This document shows positions 25,085 to 37,316 of a DNA stretch of 64,000 bases, in pieces (position 1 is the first letter of the stretch; every line of letters starts with the position of its first letter). The stretch lies in contig CAJJDO010000013.1 of NCBI GenBank assembly GCA_905183005.1, positions 609,728 through 673,727 on the forward strand, read 5' to 3'. The position numbers were made by a program, and so were the translations under genes. The notes under the pieces are model-generated. The model was not told the origin of the DNA. It ran no database searches and saw only the letters and a program-made list of their open reading frames with translations. The stretch is from Paramecium pentaurelia. Taxonomy: Eukaryota > Ciliophora > Oligohymenophorea > Peniculida > Parameciidae.

Positions 25085-25822
25085 TCAACTTAAATTATAT
25101 GAGATAGCTTGTTATTGTAAAGATTTCAAAACTAAATTTTCATAATCTTCTAAAGTAACTTTTCCATCTCCATCAGAATCAGTCATTTGTATCCAACTTC
25201 TCACATCATCAGGTGTTGGTTCATATTTCATACCTAAATAAGTATATAATACATACCCATTTATCTATAAGTTTCTCTAATAATTTCATATACTTCATCT
25301 TCTGTAATATAACCTGATCCATCAGCATCTAATTTTTTGAATAATGTTCTAGCTACTTATAAACGTTCTTCTATATAATTAGGTTATCTAAAATGTTTTA
25401 AATAAATACTCTTACTTATTCACTGATTATTATTGTTTAAATTGATATGAAGTTCCACAAAACTTTTTTAAACAATATTATTCAATATCCTACAAAGTTA
25501 ATCTATTTTAAGCAGTCTCTAATAGAGATTATAAAGATTATATATTTACTGTTAATAGCTTTCATAAATCCATTAGTTTCATTAACTTTAGGTTTTGTGA
25601 TAAAATTTTAAGATCGATATGCATCTGTAAACATTGATCCAATATCTACTACATCAATGTATCCTTTATTACTAACTATTTAGATCATTAAAAGTATTTT
25701 ATACGATCATAAGTTGAGAAGATCTTTCGAGCAAGCATTCTACATCCATCTGCATCTAAGATTCCACCATATGGTGTAGAAGGCATATTATAAGGATTTG
25801 TCATACTATTCAGAGTATTCAT
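25085..25822 (-). CDS. EF-hand calcium-binding protein
   Basis: 210 residues in five exons; introns 25676-25704, 25519-25549, 25388-25409 and 25234-25256. Two canonical calcium loops are near the C-terminus: DADGSGYITEDE and DSDGDGKVTLED, each with the acidic residue at position 12. A degenerate loop (DLSNKGYIDVVD) is in the N-terminal half. Layout and length recall ciliate 25-kDa calcium-binding proteins and calcyphosine-like sensors. There is no signal peptide, so it is probably a cytosolic or ciliary calcium sensor. The dense intron set was checked by the unbroken EF-hand frame across each junction. Confidence 0.85.
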
Positions 25823-25899
25823 AATTAACGAACTATTTATGTTATTTTATTAATAATTTAAATAAATACTCTTATATATAAACTTTAGATATATATTAT

Positions 25900-26832
25900 T
25901 CATAAATCTTCTATTTGAGGTGGTAAACTATTTAATGTTTTAATATATGCCAATAATAAAATAAGTAAAAATATACAAATAACTAATGAAGTGTTTTTTA
26001 AAATAGTTTTAGAGTTCTATATAATTTGAGATAATCGTTAAGGTTTTTATTTATTCTATTACTCTATTTTAACTTATTATAAATGCTACGAATCATTTAT
26101 TTAATCTTTTTATGGAGATTAAGATTTAGATTTTATTATTTAATCTCCTAATGAATGATCACTTTTTAAAATAAATGAATTGTCATTAATGAATTAATTC
26201 ATTTTATCTGCTTACTATTTACGCTTATTCTCTTCTTCAAATTATTTAAGAACTTTAGGAAATGAATAAACTGATTTAATTTTATTTGTTGCTTTCTTAA
26301 ATGTTTTTATTACATTCATGGATTTAATCATTTTTTCTGATATTGAAATACTTTATTGCATTGTTTTATCTTCATCATCTTCTACTATTTCATATGTTAT
26401 TGGGATTCCATCACCAGATTATTTAAATATGTTTAAAATTTCTTTAGTTGGAAAAAAATAAACCTTTTATTCTATTGTTATTTCTTCTCCATTAAAACAT
26501 TCTGTTTTATTTTTTTTTTAATTCAACTAAACTAATTTTAGTAATGGTAACAAACTATCCATTTATTTATATTGTCTTTAATATGATCCTTTTTATTCTT
26601 CTGTAGTACTTATTTTAAATTGGTGATATTATTTATAATGATCTTTTCTTTAATCACTTTTATTTAACTTTAAGATCAATTTTTTGCATCTACTAGGACT
26701 AGAATAAGATGGTTGAGACTTTTATGATGAAATTGATTCCAACATAGGATTTGGTAATTCATCATCCTCTTCTGTTACTTAATATTTAGGAATTGGAGTA
26801 ACAATAATTTAAGGTTTTGTTGAACTTTTCAT
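25900..26832 (-). CDS. tail-anchored protein of unknown function
   Basis: A single 310-codon exon. The chain is hydrophilic, Lys/Gln/Ser-rich and largely disordered, with a compact part around 125-175 (IEQKVYFFPTKEILNIF, ITYEIVEDDEDKT). It closes with one hydrophobic segment, SLVICIFLLILLLAYI, about 17 residues from the end and followed by a short polar tail. That is the signature of a tail-anchored membrane protein with its bulk in the cytosol. No family was recognised. Confidence 0.7.
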
Positions 26833-27002
26833 TAATCAATAATTTATATTAAATAATATTATTATTAGTATAAAAATCATTTATTAGATAATAATCATAC
26901 AAATTAATATAATCATTATGAATCAATTTCTTATTATGAATTGAATGAAATATCTATATCATAAATAAGACAAAATAAAATTATTTAATTAAAAGAATAA
27001 TT

Positions 27003-27693
27003 ATGGATAATTTGTAATTAACTAGTTTCAAAGAATAAACCACTATTGTTTTGATGCCTTATCATCTTAAAAATATATCAAAATCTATTTAAAATCTTAT
27101 TCCAAAGATGATTTTTACATGCAGAATACATAATTCAATTCCTGTAATTTTGTTATTAATTTAGAGCATTGTAATTGCTGTTAAGAAAGTTAACATAGTA
27201 TCTGAATATCTTGAAACATTTGATGATTAACCATAAATGTTTATTGATATTGAATATACAGTAACATTATTGTAATTACACTCAGGTTAATATATAATAT
27301 ATAATTATTAGGATCTTTAGTAAAAGGAAGATTGGTTCAATAATTTAAATCACATATGATTGTTCAAATCTTTAATATTTTTAATGTTTTAATACCAGAA
27401 GATGAAATAAATGAAAAGTCATTTATTTGGAATGAAAATTTCAATGCTTTTATGAATAGTATTTTATCTATATAATAAACTTAGAGTAAAATGAGATATT
27501 AGAAAATCATATAGAATTATAAATTAAAATCACAGAAGTTATTTTAAATGAAGCTGATTAAAAAGAATTTCAAATTAAAGGTTCCTTAAAAGAAAGAAAA
27601 TAAACAGGATAAATAGAGTATCTTGAAAATTCTATTGGCGATTAAACAAAAATTGAAGGAATTATAGCAAAATCCCTTGATTGTATAAATTGA
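27003..27693 (+). CDS. RNA polymerase I stalk subunit RPA43-like (tentative)
   Basis: 212 residues; introns 27286-27311 (26 nt) and 27459-27484 (26 nt). The core pattern is an N-terminal region, then GSLVKGRLVQQFKSHMIVQI followed by FNVLIPEDEI and a Trp-containing loop. This matches the OB-like S1 part of Rpb7/RPA43 stalk subunits, where the phrase of type 'hi...FNA.IP' is typical. These subunits cap the polymerase clamp and bind initiation factors. A C-terminal helical extension follows. Which polymerase it serves is inferred only from the overall look; RPC25 or RPB7 are alternatives. Confidence 0.55.
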
Positions 27694-27914
27694 TATCTAA
27701 ATTTAATTCTGTTGTTCACATTTAATTTGTTATTTATAAAATTGATACATAAATAAAATGATAGAACTATATTTAAAAATACTTAATTATCCATAAATTT
27801 TATATGGGGGAAATAAATGTTAAAAAAGTGAGATTAAATAATAAAATATTTATAAGATTTTTATTTAAGTAATCAAAAGTATTTTTTTATTATAGAAAAA
27901 TAATAAAAAAAAGA

Positions 27915-30622
27915 TCATTGAAAATTAAGGATATCTTCGTCTTCTGGGTCTGGACCAATAATTTTCCTTTTATTAGAATTATATTAACTACTCAAAAATT
28001 TCAGAATCTAAATTCTATTTAGAAGATTGTGCATTTAATTCATCTTTTACAAAATTGAATTGCATAACACTTCTTCCAATTTAAATTTCTATTCCATTCA
28101 ATTCATATATTAATGGTATCACTTTTTATTAAATTAATATCAATGATCCAAATTTTGATTTATTATCAATTAAATATAGTTTTCCATCATTTAATTTTAG
28201 TATTCCATGATTTCTACTTACAGAAATATCATTTATTCTTATTTCCATTTCATTTGCTCTTCCAATCTATAATTAATTTGTTTTAATAGATTTATCATCA
28301 CTTTTATTATCAAAAGTAATTATGTAGACTCCTTTACATTATGCCCAAGTTGAATCTTAAATTTTATTATCAATTCTCAAATCCTTAATGATATATAAAA
28401 TATTTACTTAACGATTCTGAATGATTTCCATCAACACATAAGGTTAATCTACAGGTATACTCAACTCAATCAAATCAAAATATTTTTCATCACTTTTAAA
28501 AATTGGTGGATAATTAAACTTACATATTTCACATTCTAAATTTTTCCACATATAGATTATACAATTATTACTGAATTTAGTTTAGAATTTCAATTTTAAC
28601 CACTTCTTTAAACAATTAAGATGGATATATTTGATAGATCCAGTACATTTACAAGGGTTTATTAAAGGATTCTATATACTATCTGAACTACTACAACATA
28701 CTCTACATAAAATATTATCAGATTGGCTAGATCTAAATGAATCTAAATCACATCTAAGAGTTATTAATAAATTAATAATATACAATAATTTTCTTTTATT
28801 TAATTGAATTTCTCTAATTTTAAATTTAACTCTTCCAAATTTTAATATATCCCCTTATTTTAATTTTATTCCAGGATTACTAAACTTTTATTAGATTGAT
28901 CTAACTACTAACCATAATTTACTACCCTTCTCTAATAATTTAGTGTTTGTTTTTTAACTTTGACTCAACCTTTAATATTATTAACCTATTTTATATATTA
29001 ATTCCTATGACTAATCAAATTCTTCCCCTTCAAACTAAGCCAAGTTCTCAAATTATTGAAATTCTCTATTGTCTCCAATGTTCTTGGTTGTAAGCTCTTA
29101 CTTATCATCCTCTAAGTGCTATTTACATTCTCCCTTTTGATTTATTATTGTAAAAACTCCATCTATTTTTTCTATTCTAAAAAGTATTTAATCTTATTTA
29201 ATCACACATTTATTCCAGTCAACATCTTCATCTATCCATTACAATTCATTATTGTTTTTTATAATATAGCCTCCTTATCTTATCTTATTAATATAAATAT
29301 ACATACCTTAATGGTTTATTCCTTTAAATCATTTTAATTCTCATAATCAAATAAAGAAAAAGATTCTTGTCTCCAAGTTTTTNATAATTAATTTGTTTTA
29401 ATAGATTTATCATCACTTTTATTATCAAAAGTAATTATGTAGACTCCTTTACATTATGCCCAAGTTGAATCTTAAATTTTATTATCAATTCTCAAATCCT
29501 TAATGATATATAAAATATTTACTTAACGATTCTGAATGATTTCCATCAACACATAAGGTTAATCTACAGGTATACTCAACTCAATCAAATCAAAATATTT
29601 TTCATCACTTTTAAAAATTGGTGGATAATTAAACTTACATATTTCACATTCTAAATTTTTCCACATATAGATTATACAATTATTACTGAATTTAGTTTAG
29701 AATTTCAATTTTAACCACTTCTTTAAACAATTAAGATGGATATATTTGATAGATCCAGTACATTTACAAGGGTTTATTAAAGGATTCTATATACTATCTG
29801 AACTACTACAACATACTCTACATAAAATATTATCAGATTGGCTAGATCTAAATGAATCTAAATCACATCTAAGAGTTATTAATAAATTAATAATATACAA
29901 TAATTTTCTTTTATTTAATTGAATTTCTCTAATTTTAAATTTAACTCTTCCAAATTTTAATATATCCCCTTATTTTAATTTTATTCCAGGATTACTAAAC
30001 TTTTATTAGATTGATCTAACTACTAACCATAATTTACTACCCTTCTCTAATAATTTAGTGTTTGTTTTTTAACTTTGACTCAACCTTTAATATTATTAAC
30101 CTATTTTATATATTAATTCCTATGACTAATCAAATTCTTCCCCTTCAAACTAAGCCAAGTTCTCAAATTATTGAAATTCTCTATTGTCTCCAATGTTCTT
30201 GGTTGTAAGCTCTTACTTATCATCCTCTAAGTGCTATTTACATTCTCCCTTTTGATTTATTATTGTAAAAACTCCATCTATTTTTTCTATTCTAAAAAGT
30301 ATTTAATCTTATTTAATCACACATTTATTCCAGTCAACATCTTCATCTATCCATTACAATTCATTATTGTTTTTTATAATATAGCCTCCTTATCTTATCT
30401 TATTAATATAAATATACATACCTTAATGGTTTATTCCTTTAAATCATTTTAATTCTCATAATCAAATAAAGAAAAAGATTCTTGTCTCCAAGTTTTTATT
30501 TTAATGGACAATTCCTTCATACTATCCTATCTCCTTTTAATATTTATGATTGTTTCTTAAAGATTATTATTGCAAGATTCTTATTCTGAATCAAAATATT
30601 TTCTACATTAACAATTGCCCAT
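27915..30622 (-). CDS. acylated RING-CH (RINGv) plus FHA protein, split by assembly duplication
   Basis: The real gene runs 30622-29384 and continues at 28268-27915, because 28269-29382 and 29384-30497 are the same sequence. Joined this way, with introns 30399-30421 (23 nt) and 27967-27991 (25 nt), it is 514 residues in one frame. It starts MGNCQCRKYF, a myristoylation/palmitoylation pattern; the upstream ATG at 30622 is chosen for this and is in frame with a later Met. A RING-CH follows in the middle: CRVCCSS, then CKCTGSIKYIHLNCLKKWL, then CEICKFNYPP. A C-terminal FHA domain shows IGRANEMEIRINDISVSRNH and NKSKFGSL, the Arg, Ser and His expected for phosphothreonine binding. It ends DPEDEDILNFQ. 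It is likely a membrane-tethered ubiquitin ligase guided by phosphopeptides (inference). Confidence 0.82.
28269..30497. repeat. assembly-type direct duplication around a single n
   Basis: 28269-29382 and 29384-30497 are the same 1114 bases (offset 1115), with only the n at 29383 between them. They cover the first intron and most exons of the RING-CH/FHA gene, and one copy must be dropped to restore its frame. This is best explained as an unmerged contig overlap. Confidence 0.9.
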
Positions 30623-31568
30623 TTTATTCAATATATTTAGCAAAAAAAAATTAATAATTTTCAAACAAATAGCAAATCAATTACATTCAGATTAAACTAA
30701 TTACAAATAAGTAAAGAAATAATAATAAAAGCAAAATATTCTCATTATCTAAAGATTATCCAGATTTAAGTTCAATAAATTTAATTTCAACAATCTGATT
30801 TATTTGTAAATATATTTTATATATTCTCAATTTAAATTATCTACTCTATCTCATTTATGAAAATAAGAATAAAATAAGTAATTAATATAATAATTTATAA
30901 TGAACTTATATAATTTTTAACATTTTATTTTAAAATTAAATATGGCGATAATGTTATTTAAGTCTTATTTAAAATAATGAAGAAATACTATTTTTAAATT
31001 GTTATATTATATTTGATGCAATATTAGTATTATTTTTAAAAAAACAAACCAAAATATAAATCTTTTTAGAACTATTAATTTAGAAAGTTACTGGTTTTTG
31101 TACTTTGGAAAATGAATACCAAGCCCTTCATAATTTGAAGATTTGATGTTTAAATCAATACTTTTAATATGTGACATAATTAATAAGGAAACTTTAGCTA
31201 TAGTAATTTCAGCCTCGATTACTTTGCAATATAGATGCAGAAATTTAATTTTAATAGGTAGTACAAATTAATAAGCTGCTATTATATCAGTTCTATCTGT
31301 GAACAATAATAATATGATTAAAGCTTATATGAAAGATGTGGTATTTATAAAATATCATGCAATAATATATTAAGAAGTCTGATCAACCATATCATTTAAT
31401 AAGACTTATGCTATAGGGAAAAAACAGATGATATATCTTAATGGTTTTAATTATTCGATTAAGACCCTCTTGTATATACTATTATAAATGAAATAATTTA
31501 TATTAGAAAAGTTAAATCTGGGTAAGAAAAACTATGAAATATATTTATTTGGTTAAATTTAAGAACAC
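30623..31568. other. intergenic, weak ORF only
   Basis: About 950 bp between two same-strand genes. A plus-strand frame of about 65 codons without a start (around 31170-31384, containing ISASITLQYRCRN) is the only coding-like piece, and could be a gene remnant. No RNA or repeat structure was recognised. Confidence 0.35.
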
Positions 31569-32504
31569 TCAAAAAATTGTAATTAATTTTTCATAACCTT
31601 TCCAAACTAGTGCTAATAAATTCTGTAAAAATTGTGGAACTTTTTTATTTTCAACTAAGTTTTTTTTATACCAATCTCTGATGCTAGATTGAGCTATCAT
31701 CATTTTTTCATTGCATTTAGTTTTCAATAAAATATTTTAGAATATAAAAATACCTAAAAAAATTGATGTTTTTCTTATAAAAACTCCAATCACTGAATAG
31801 AAAAATAAGTATATTTCTATCTTTTATTTTGTTATTAAGATCTCATCTCGATTGTCTACTATATATTATGCAAATCTTAATGTAAATCCTTCATCTTAGC
31901 CTAATTAATTCCATAATTCAGCAGCTCCTACTAAAAAGTGTAATGCAATTGGTAATTAAAATACAAAATTATCTATAGCAAATAAAGATATCATATAAAA
32001 GATATTGGTTGCAAATTCATATTTTAGAAATTAAGCAAAATATTCTTGATATTATCCTTTTTTAGGAATTCCCTTTAGTCTTTTAAGAGCCATTAAGCAA
32101 ATAATAACACTACCTAAATTAACATACTTGTGTAATTCTGGTTTTTGGAGGAATAATAGTGCTGGAAAATATAATACTTTTAAAACTCCTTCGATCACAT
32201 ATGAAATTGGTAATTGAGGTGATTATCTTTAAAAATTTTATTTTTATTATGATTATTATTATTATTACTATTATTATTATTATTACTATTATTACTACTA
32301 TTAATTTTATTATTATTCCTATTTTTTAGTTTCCTCTTGTTTTTGAGATTATTATTTATCATTTACATCAAAATTTGGGTCAATGCATTTCTTATACCAA
32401 TTACGTTTATATTTTTCTACGTTGGTAGGTGTAGGAAAAATGTTTGAAAAATATTGCTGAAATTCTTTGTTTCCTTCAAAATCAAATTTACTATAAGCTT
32501 CCAT
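31569..32504 (-). CDS. multi-pass membrane protein, TMEM33/Pom33-like (tentative)
   Basis: A single 311-codon exon. An N-terminal soluble part is followed by a Gln-rich stretch (32240-32340 on the DNA, a TAA/TAG run), then by hydrophobic segments: VLKVLYFPALLFL, LGSVIICLMALKRL, NIFYMISLFAIDNFVFQLPI and IYLFFYSVIGVFI. The C-terminal segment (KMMIAQSSIRDWYKKN) is a basic amphipathic helix. This plan (membrane core plus helical C-tail) resembles TMEM33/Pom33 of the ER and nuclear pore, but sequence identity is too low to be sure. The gene is divergent from the kinase at 32621 with 116 bp between starts. Confidence 0.6.
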
Positions 32505-32620
32505 AATTAAAAATAAATTATATGATTAATTAAGATAAAATTGGATTTATATTATCGATTGACAAAGATTGGTAAAATATTGTAGAAAAATGTTAAAACA
32601 TTGATAATAACATCAAAAAT

Positions 32621-33658
32621 ATGCAAACAAGATTAACATTTACAATAGGTCAAATAAATAAGGAAATTGGGAATAGACATATAATACCTGCATTTTAAGT
32701 TGAAGAAGAATCAATCAAAGAGGAAACTCGTCTTCCTTCTTAAGGTGAATCTCCACTTAAGAAACCTACTAATTTAGCAAAGCAAGCTCAAATTTTAGCC
32801 CCTGTCTATTCAACCATAAGCGAACGTTTTTAAATTTGTAAATTTTTGGGAAAAGGCAAATTTAGTGATGTATATCAAGCTCAAGATAAATAAACAAAAG
32901 TAATTGTTGCTTTAAAAGTTATTCCAAAAGCAACCATTTAAAAATATGGAATGGAAAAGCAATTATCAAATGAAATTAAATTATAAGGATATATGGATCA
33001 TCCTAATATCCTTAAACTTTATGGATACTTCTAAGAGTGGTCTAAAGTAGTCTTAATATTAGAATATGCAACTGATGGGGAATTATTTAAATTATTAAAG
33101 AAACAACCTAAAAAAAAGTTCTCAGAATAAGTAGTTTCAGGCTATATTAGATAAATTATTGAAGGTATTGGATATATGCATAGTAAAAATATCATTCATC
33201 GAGATATCAAACCAGAAAATATCTTAATTACACATACTTTATTAAAAATTGCTGATATGGGCTTATCTACATATAACCCCACTAATTAAGTTAGATAATC
33301 TTTTTGTGGTACTGTAGATTATATGTCTCCTGAAATTGCAGCAGGTAGAGATTATGATCACACAGTTGACATATGGGCTATTGGTATTTTGGCATTTGAA
33401 CTTTGTACTGGAGAAACCCCTTTTTATGAAAAGAAAAAAGAAGATACTATGAATAAAATAATCTATAGTAATTTTGAATTTCCTAATTATTTGAGTGAAG
33501 AGTTTAAAACTTTTGTTAAAATCTTGGTATAAAAAGATCCTAAAAAAAGACCTACTATTTATTAAATTATGTAAAATCAATGGATTTAAAAATATGAAAA
33601 AGAGAGCACAATATTCAATAGAGAATTGCTGAATTAAATGGTTAAATTATTAAAATGA
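32621..33658 (+). CDS. Aurora-like serine/threonine protein kinase
   Basis: A single 345-codon exon. The kinase domain begins near residue 70: Gly loop GKGKFSDVY, Lys99 in ALKV, HRDIKPEN at 193-200, DMG at 212-214 replacing DFG, activation loop RQSFCGTVDYMSPE with Ser near 227, and DIWAIG. The arrangement (RxS/T in the loop, CGTxDYMSPE, short C-tail) is closest to Aurora kinases, which act in chromosome segregation. The N-terminal 65 residues are disordered. The DFG-to-DMG change keeps the metal-binding Asp, so activity is plausible. It is intronless and TAA/TAG codons are common. Confidence 0.85.
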
Positions 33659-34433
33659 TTGAATTAAATTTTGATTAATAAATATAATACTCAAAAGTAA
33701 TTTCTCATTAAATTAATAATTACTCAAAGTAAATTATAAATAAACTATGTTAATGATTAATAATGAACTTTATTCTCTCGAGATTGTTATCATAAATAAA
33801 ATGATTTAGTATTTTTTTTTCATTATTTTTAATGCAATTTTATTGTGAATTTCTTTATTAAGAGAAAGTAGGGAAAGTACTCTTCTATAATTTGTAGTAG
33901 TTTTGTTTTCATTTAAGATTTATTGTCATATTTTATTAGCTTAATGGATAAGACTTATAATAATAAGAATTTAAATAAGATTACTCTTTTTTTCTTAATC
34001 TATTTAATCTACATTTATGTCTGTATATACTATTTTAATTTGAGTCTTTTTCAGATATGTTAAAATTGTATAAATTGCTGAAATGATTAGAATTTAATAA
34101 TAAATATTTGAGTATTAGAGTTATTTCTATGATGAAACTTTTAAAATATTAAATAAATCCTTATATATTTGGTTGGTCAAATTGAGCTATTAGACACAAA
34201 ATCAAATGTCATTATAATATTGAATGATATATCATGTTATAAATTAATTTAATTTTTTTTTTATTATTAAATGATGAGATTGCTATTGAAAATAGATTTG
34301 TAATTAAATACAATGTTGGATAATAAGATAATTCAATTTAATTTTTAATTATTTGATATTCAAATCTTTAGAAGTATCTATGTATGTATTTATAAATTCA
34401 TAAAAAAATTTTCTTATAAATATATATTTATAA
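33659..34433. other. intergenic between convergent genes
   Basis: About 775 very AT-rich bases. There is no convincing frame on either strand, tRNA or ordered repeat. Confidence 0.45.
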
Positions 34434-35329
34434 TCATTTTTTACATTAAATAAATCTATGTTTAACTTTCATCGAATCTATTATTTTTACAATATCTTTA
34501 TTATTTTATTTTTAGGAATCTTTATTAGTTTGTTTAATTGAGTCCTTGTGAAAATGACTGTATGGTAATAAACTTGATTAATATGATTAATAATGGGAAT
34601 GAGTATGAGGCGAAAATGAGGTTTAGGTAATCGATTTTGCATTTGTTGATTGAAATGACTTTCGATTTACACCACTAAGAGGTTTAAGGTAAACTTCTTA
34701 TTTAAGGTTTGTTTCTTTTAACATTTTTGTAATATATTAAGAGACTTGACTTTTTCTTGGTTCTCTGCCATGACTTAAAATTTAATGAGATAAAGCATCA
34801 TCATTCTCTGGAGCAGTTTTTATTCTTTAATTATTAAATAATTTACCTTTGTGATTGATGTGATTAAGGTATCATAAGAACAGGTTAGGGTTATAAATGG
34901 GGTGGAACAATTGCTTATGGTTTTCTTATAGTTGTTAAATTTCGAACTGCTTTTAAGATATGCATTCGCTTTCTAAACTTTTTAATAGCTTCCATTTTAT
35001 AAGTTAGGATGAAAATGATCGCATTAATTACAGCTTTAAATCTCCTTAATACTCTTTTTCGTTTTTACCATCTTCAATCTTATAAAATAATACCTTGATT
35101 CATTAAAAGGATATTGTTTTTTTATCATCTCAAAATATTAACTGCCTTTTCCACATTCAGAACAATCACAACTTTGATTTAATTTCAGATATTCCTTTTC
35201 CAACATCTCTTTATTCTAATACAACAAAGTTCTTTTCTTTATAAACTTTTCATCTTATCTATTGACTTTTATAGTTCTAACATGCTTTAGTTCATAAAAG
35301 TCAATTGGAGACAGTGAACTTTCTGACAT
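34434..35329 (-). CDS. basic protein of unknown function
   Basis: 283 residues; introns 35072-35093 (22 nt) and 34825-34846 (22 nt), both needed to keep one frame. The N-terminal region holds CDCSEC. A strongly basic helical region follows (KRKRVLRRFKAVINAIIF, AIKKFRKRMHILKAVRN), reminiscent of a calmodulin-binding or IQ-like stretch. The last half is rich in Ser, Gln, His and Thr and looks disordered. No domain was recognised. Confidence 0.68.
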
Positions 35330-35548
35330 TTTATTTTATTAAATTAAATATCAAAAATATAAGATTTCTATGTCTCAAAGATAATATAAAAATCAATTTT
35401 TGATTTAACTTATAATATGCTTAAAATTAGATTTGATATTTTCTTTTTTTAGAGTTCTTTATTTACATCTTATATAATATATATATATAATGAAAGTATT
35501 TGTTCATAAAATCTAAAATCATTTAATTAAAAATTAACAAACAAAACT

Positions 35549-35786
35549 ATGGACTCCACTAAAGAAAGAGTTGAAGGAACTAGAGCAACTGTTATTGAAA
35601 TTATTGGAAGAACAGGTAATAAAATTTATAATAAATTGTATAGGATCTAGAGGTGGTATTACATAAGTTAAAGTTTAATTGGTTGGATAATAAAGAACAT
35701 TAATTAGAAATGTTATGGGTCCAGTTAGAAAGGGAGACACCTTAGAGCTTATGGAATGTGAAAGAGAAGCTAGAAGATTAAGATGA
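35549..35786 (+). CDS. RPS28: 40S ribosomal protein eS28
   Basis: 69 residues with one intron at 35616-35643 (28 nt). The sequence is unmistakable: VIEIIGRTGSRGGITQVKV, then LIRNVMGPVRKGD and the conserved end LMECEREARRLR. eS28 sits at the mRNA exit side of the small subunit, near the E site. Length fits the family (64-69). Four glutamines are written TAA, showing that even this highly expressed gene uses the reassigned codon. Confidence 0.96.
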
Positions 35787-36476
35787 TTGGATGAATTATG
35801 TACATTAAAAATTGCAAATTTAATCGTTATTGCTAGTTATGCTTATTCATCATAATTAAAAGTTTTATCACTTATATATATATTCTAATTATCTTTCAAC
35901 ATCATACAACAATTAAATGATATTATATTTTGATAAAGTAATAGTAAATTGTAATATTGTTATTCTCATCTCCATTAACTTTCAAATTTAGAGATCACTT
36001 CAATTAATAAAATAAGAAAATTGAATTAAGAATAACAACAATATTTTTGAAAGTTAAAGAAAAACTATTTAAATCTATAAATAAATCATATTAAACTTTA
36101 AATCAAAAATGATTGTAATTAATCACTTATAAGAAATGAAGAGATATTATTTTTTTATATAATACCATTATAATTAGAAAATAATGAAGAATTACAATAT
36201 GCAAGATTATTATAAATTAGAATATAAAATAATTCTTTATTTAATATAAACTTAACTTAGCAACAAGAAAATAATACATAGACTGATTTTAAACTTAATT
36301 TTATAGAGATAACCTAGATTAAAATATATTAAAATATAAAATTTTTTCACTTTATATTGGATATTTAATTGATATTCTTTTATTACTTTCAATTTTATTT
36401 TTGTCTATTTCTTATTTCAACTAAATTTTCTATTAATTTAATCTATTAGTGAGACAAATATCCTAAAATTAGAAAG
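35787..36476. other. intergenic with fragmentary frames
   Basis: 690 bp. Plus-strand pieces between about 36110 and 36450 read as Gln/Asn/Ile-rich protein in two different frames without an acceptable intron between them, which could be a decayed gene. I do not call a CDS. Confidence 0.35.
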
Positions 36477-36665
36477 ATGGACAGATGTTTAGATATTTAG
36501 AATGTAAATAGAGAATAAGGATATATATTTTTTCTGAATGATACTTTTTATTAGAAAATAAATCCATTGGCTAAATTAATTTTTGAATTAGCTTTTGTTA
36601 GACATATAAATATAATACTTTTTGATAATTATTATCATCTAATAATTATTTTTTATAAAAATTGA
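36477..36665 (+). CDS. short hypothetical ORF
   Basis: A 62-codon frame beginning MDRCLDIQNVN and ending in an Ile/Tyr-rich stretch before TGA. It has no recognisable motif and only TAG/TAA codons at the usual frequency to suggest coding. It may be an exon or fragment of a larger broken gene together with neighbouring frames. Low confidence. Confidence 0.2.
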
Positions 36666-36782
36666 TAAATTAAAAAAATTGGATGGGGGTTCGTGTTCAT
36701 CTGAACAAACTTATGATTTATTTAATTCAGATAAATCTCAATTCTCTTATAATTGGTTCTCAATACTTAAAATATTTATTTA

Positions 36783-37204
36783 ATGTTTCACTCATCAAGT
36801 AGAATAGTTGTTTCAATACTCACTTTGAATTCACTTTTATAAATATATGAAACTCAACCCATAGAATTTAATGATTCTAATTTAATGATGTAGCATCCTT
36901 AATTAACTTCTATAATTCCCACAAATCAAGTATTTGTATCTGATATTAATATAGATAATAAACTTATTTGTTGGAATATCATTATTATTCTTAATAGATT
37001 GGAAGAATAGAATTCTGATCATTACATCATTATTCTTTGGAATATCAATTATAATGTAAAACTTCAAGTAAAATATTTTAATTATATTAGTTATGTACTA
37101 CCAAAAACACTAAACTTAATACAAATTTATTTTTTGTTACTTATTATCATATATCATATTTTCTATTAAGCAAAATAACTCTATTTGAAGATTAAATCTC
37201 TTGA
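36783..37204 (+). CDS. hypothetical ORF, possibly a gene remnant
   Basis: 132 residues if a 23-nt intron at 37068-37090 is removed; the intron has proper GT..AG ends. Composition is Ile/Asn/Leu-rich with few Lys/Glu, unlike the well supported genes around it. There is no domain. It could be a real small gene or a decaying duplicate. Confidence 0.3.
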
Positions 37205-37316
37205 ACCTAATATAAACCAAATTAATTCTCTAACAATCAATTATTCTAATACAAGAAAATTTCGAAAAATTTCGAAATAAGTCGAAAAATTATAATTAAA
37301 ACTAGTAAATAATAGT

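Noticed and set aside
29284..29382. A second start region of the RING-CH/FHA gene
   Set aside because: It is the duplicated copy created at the single n; using it breaks the reading frame.
31170..31384. 65-codon plus-strand frame that loosely recalls an Alba-type domain
   Set aside because: It has no start codon or splice partner, and the resemblance does not extend over the domain.
33263..33580. 105-codon minus-strand ORF inside the kinase gene
   Set aside because: It is antisense to the conserved catalytic domain, and has no motif of its own.
36667..36710. tRNA-like GGGGGTTCGTGTTC element
   Set aside because: No matching acceptor, D or anticodon arms could be built around it.
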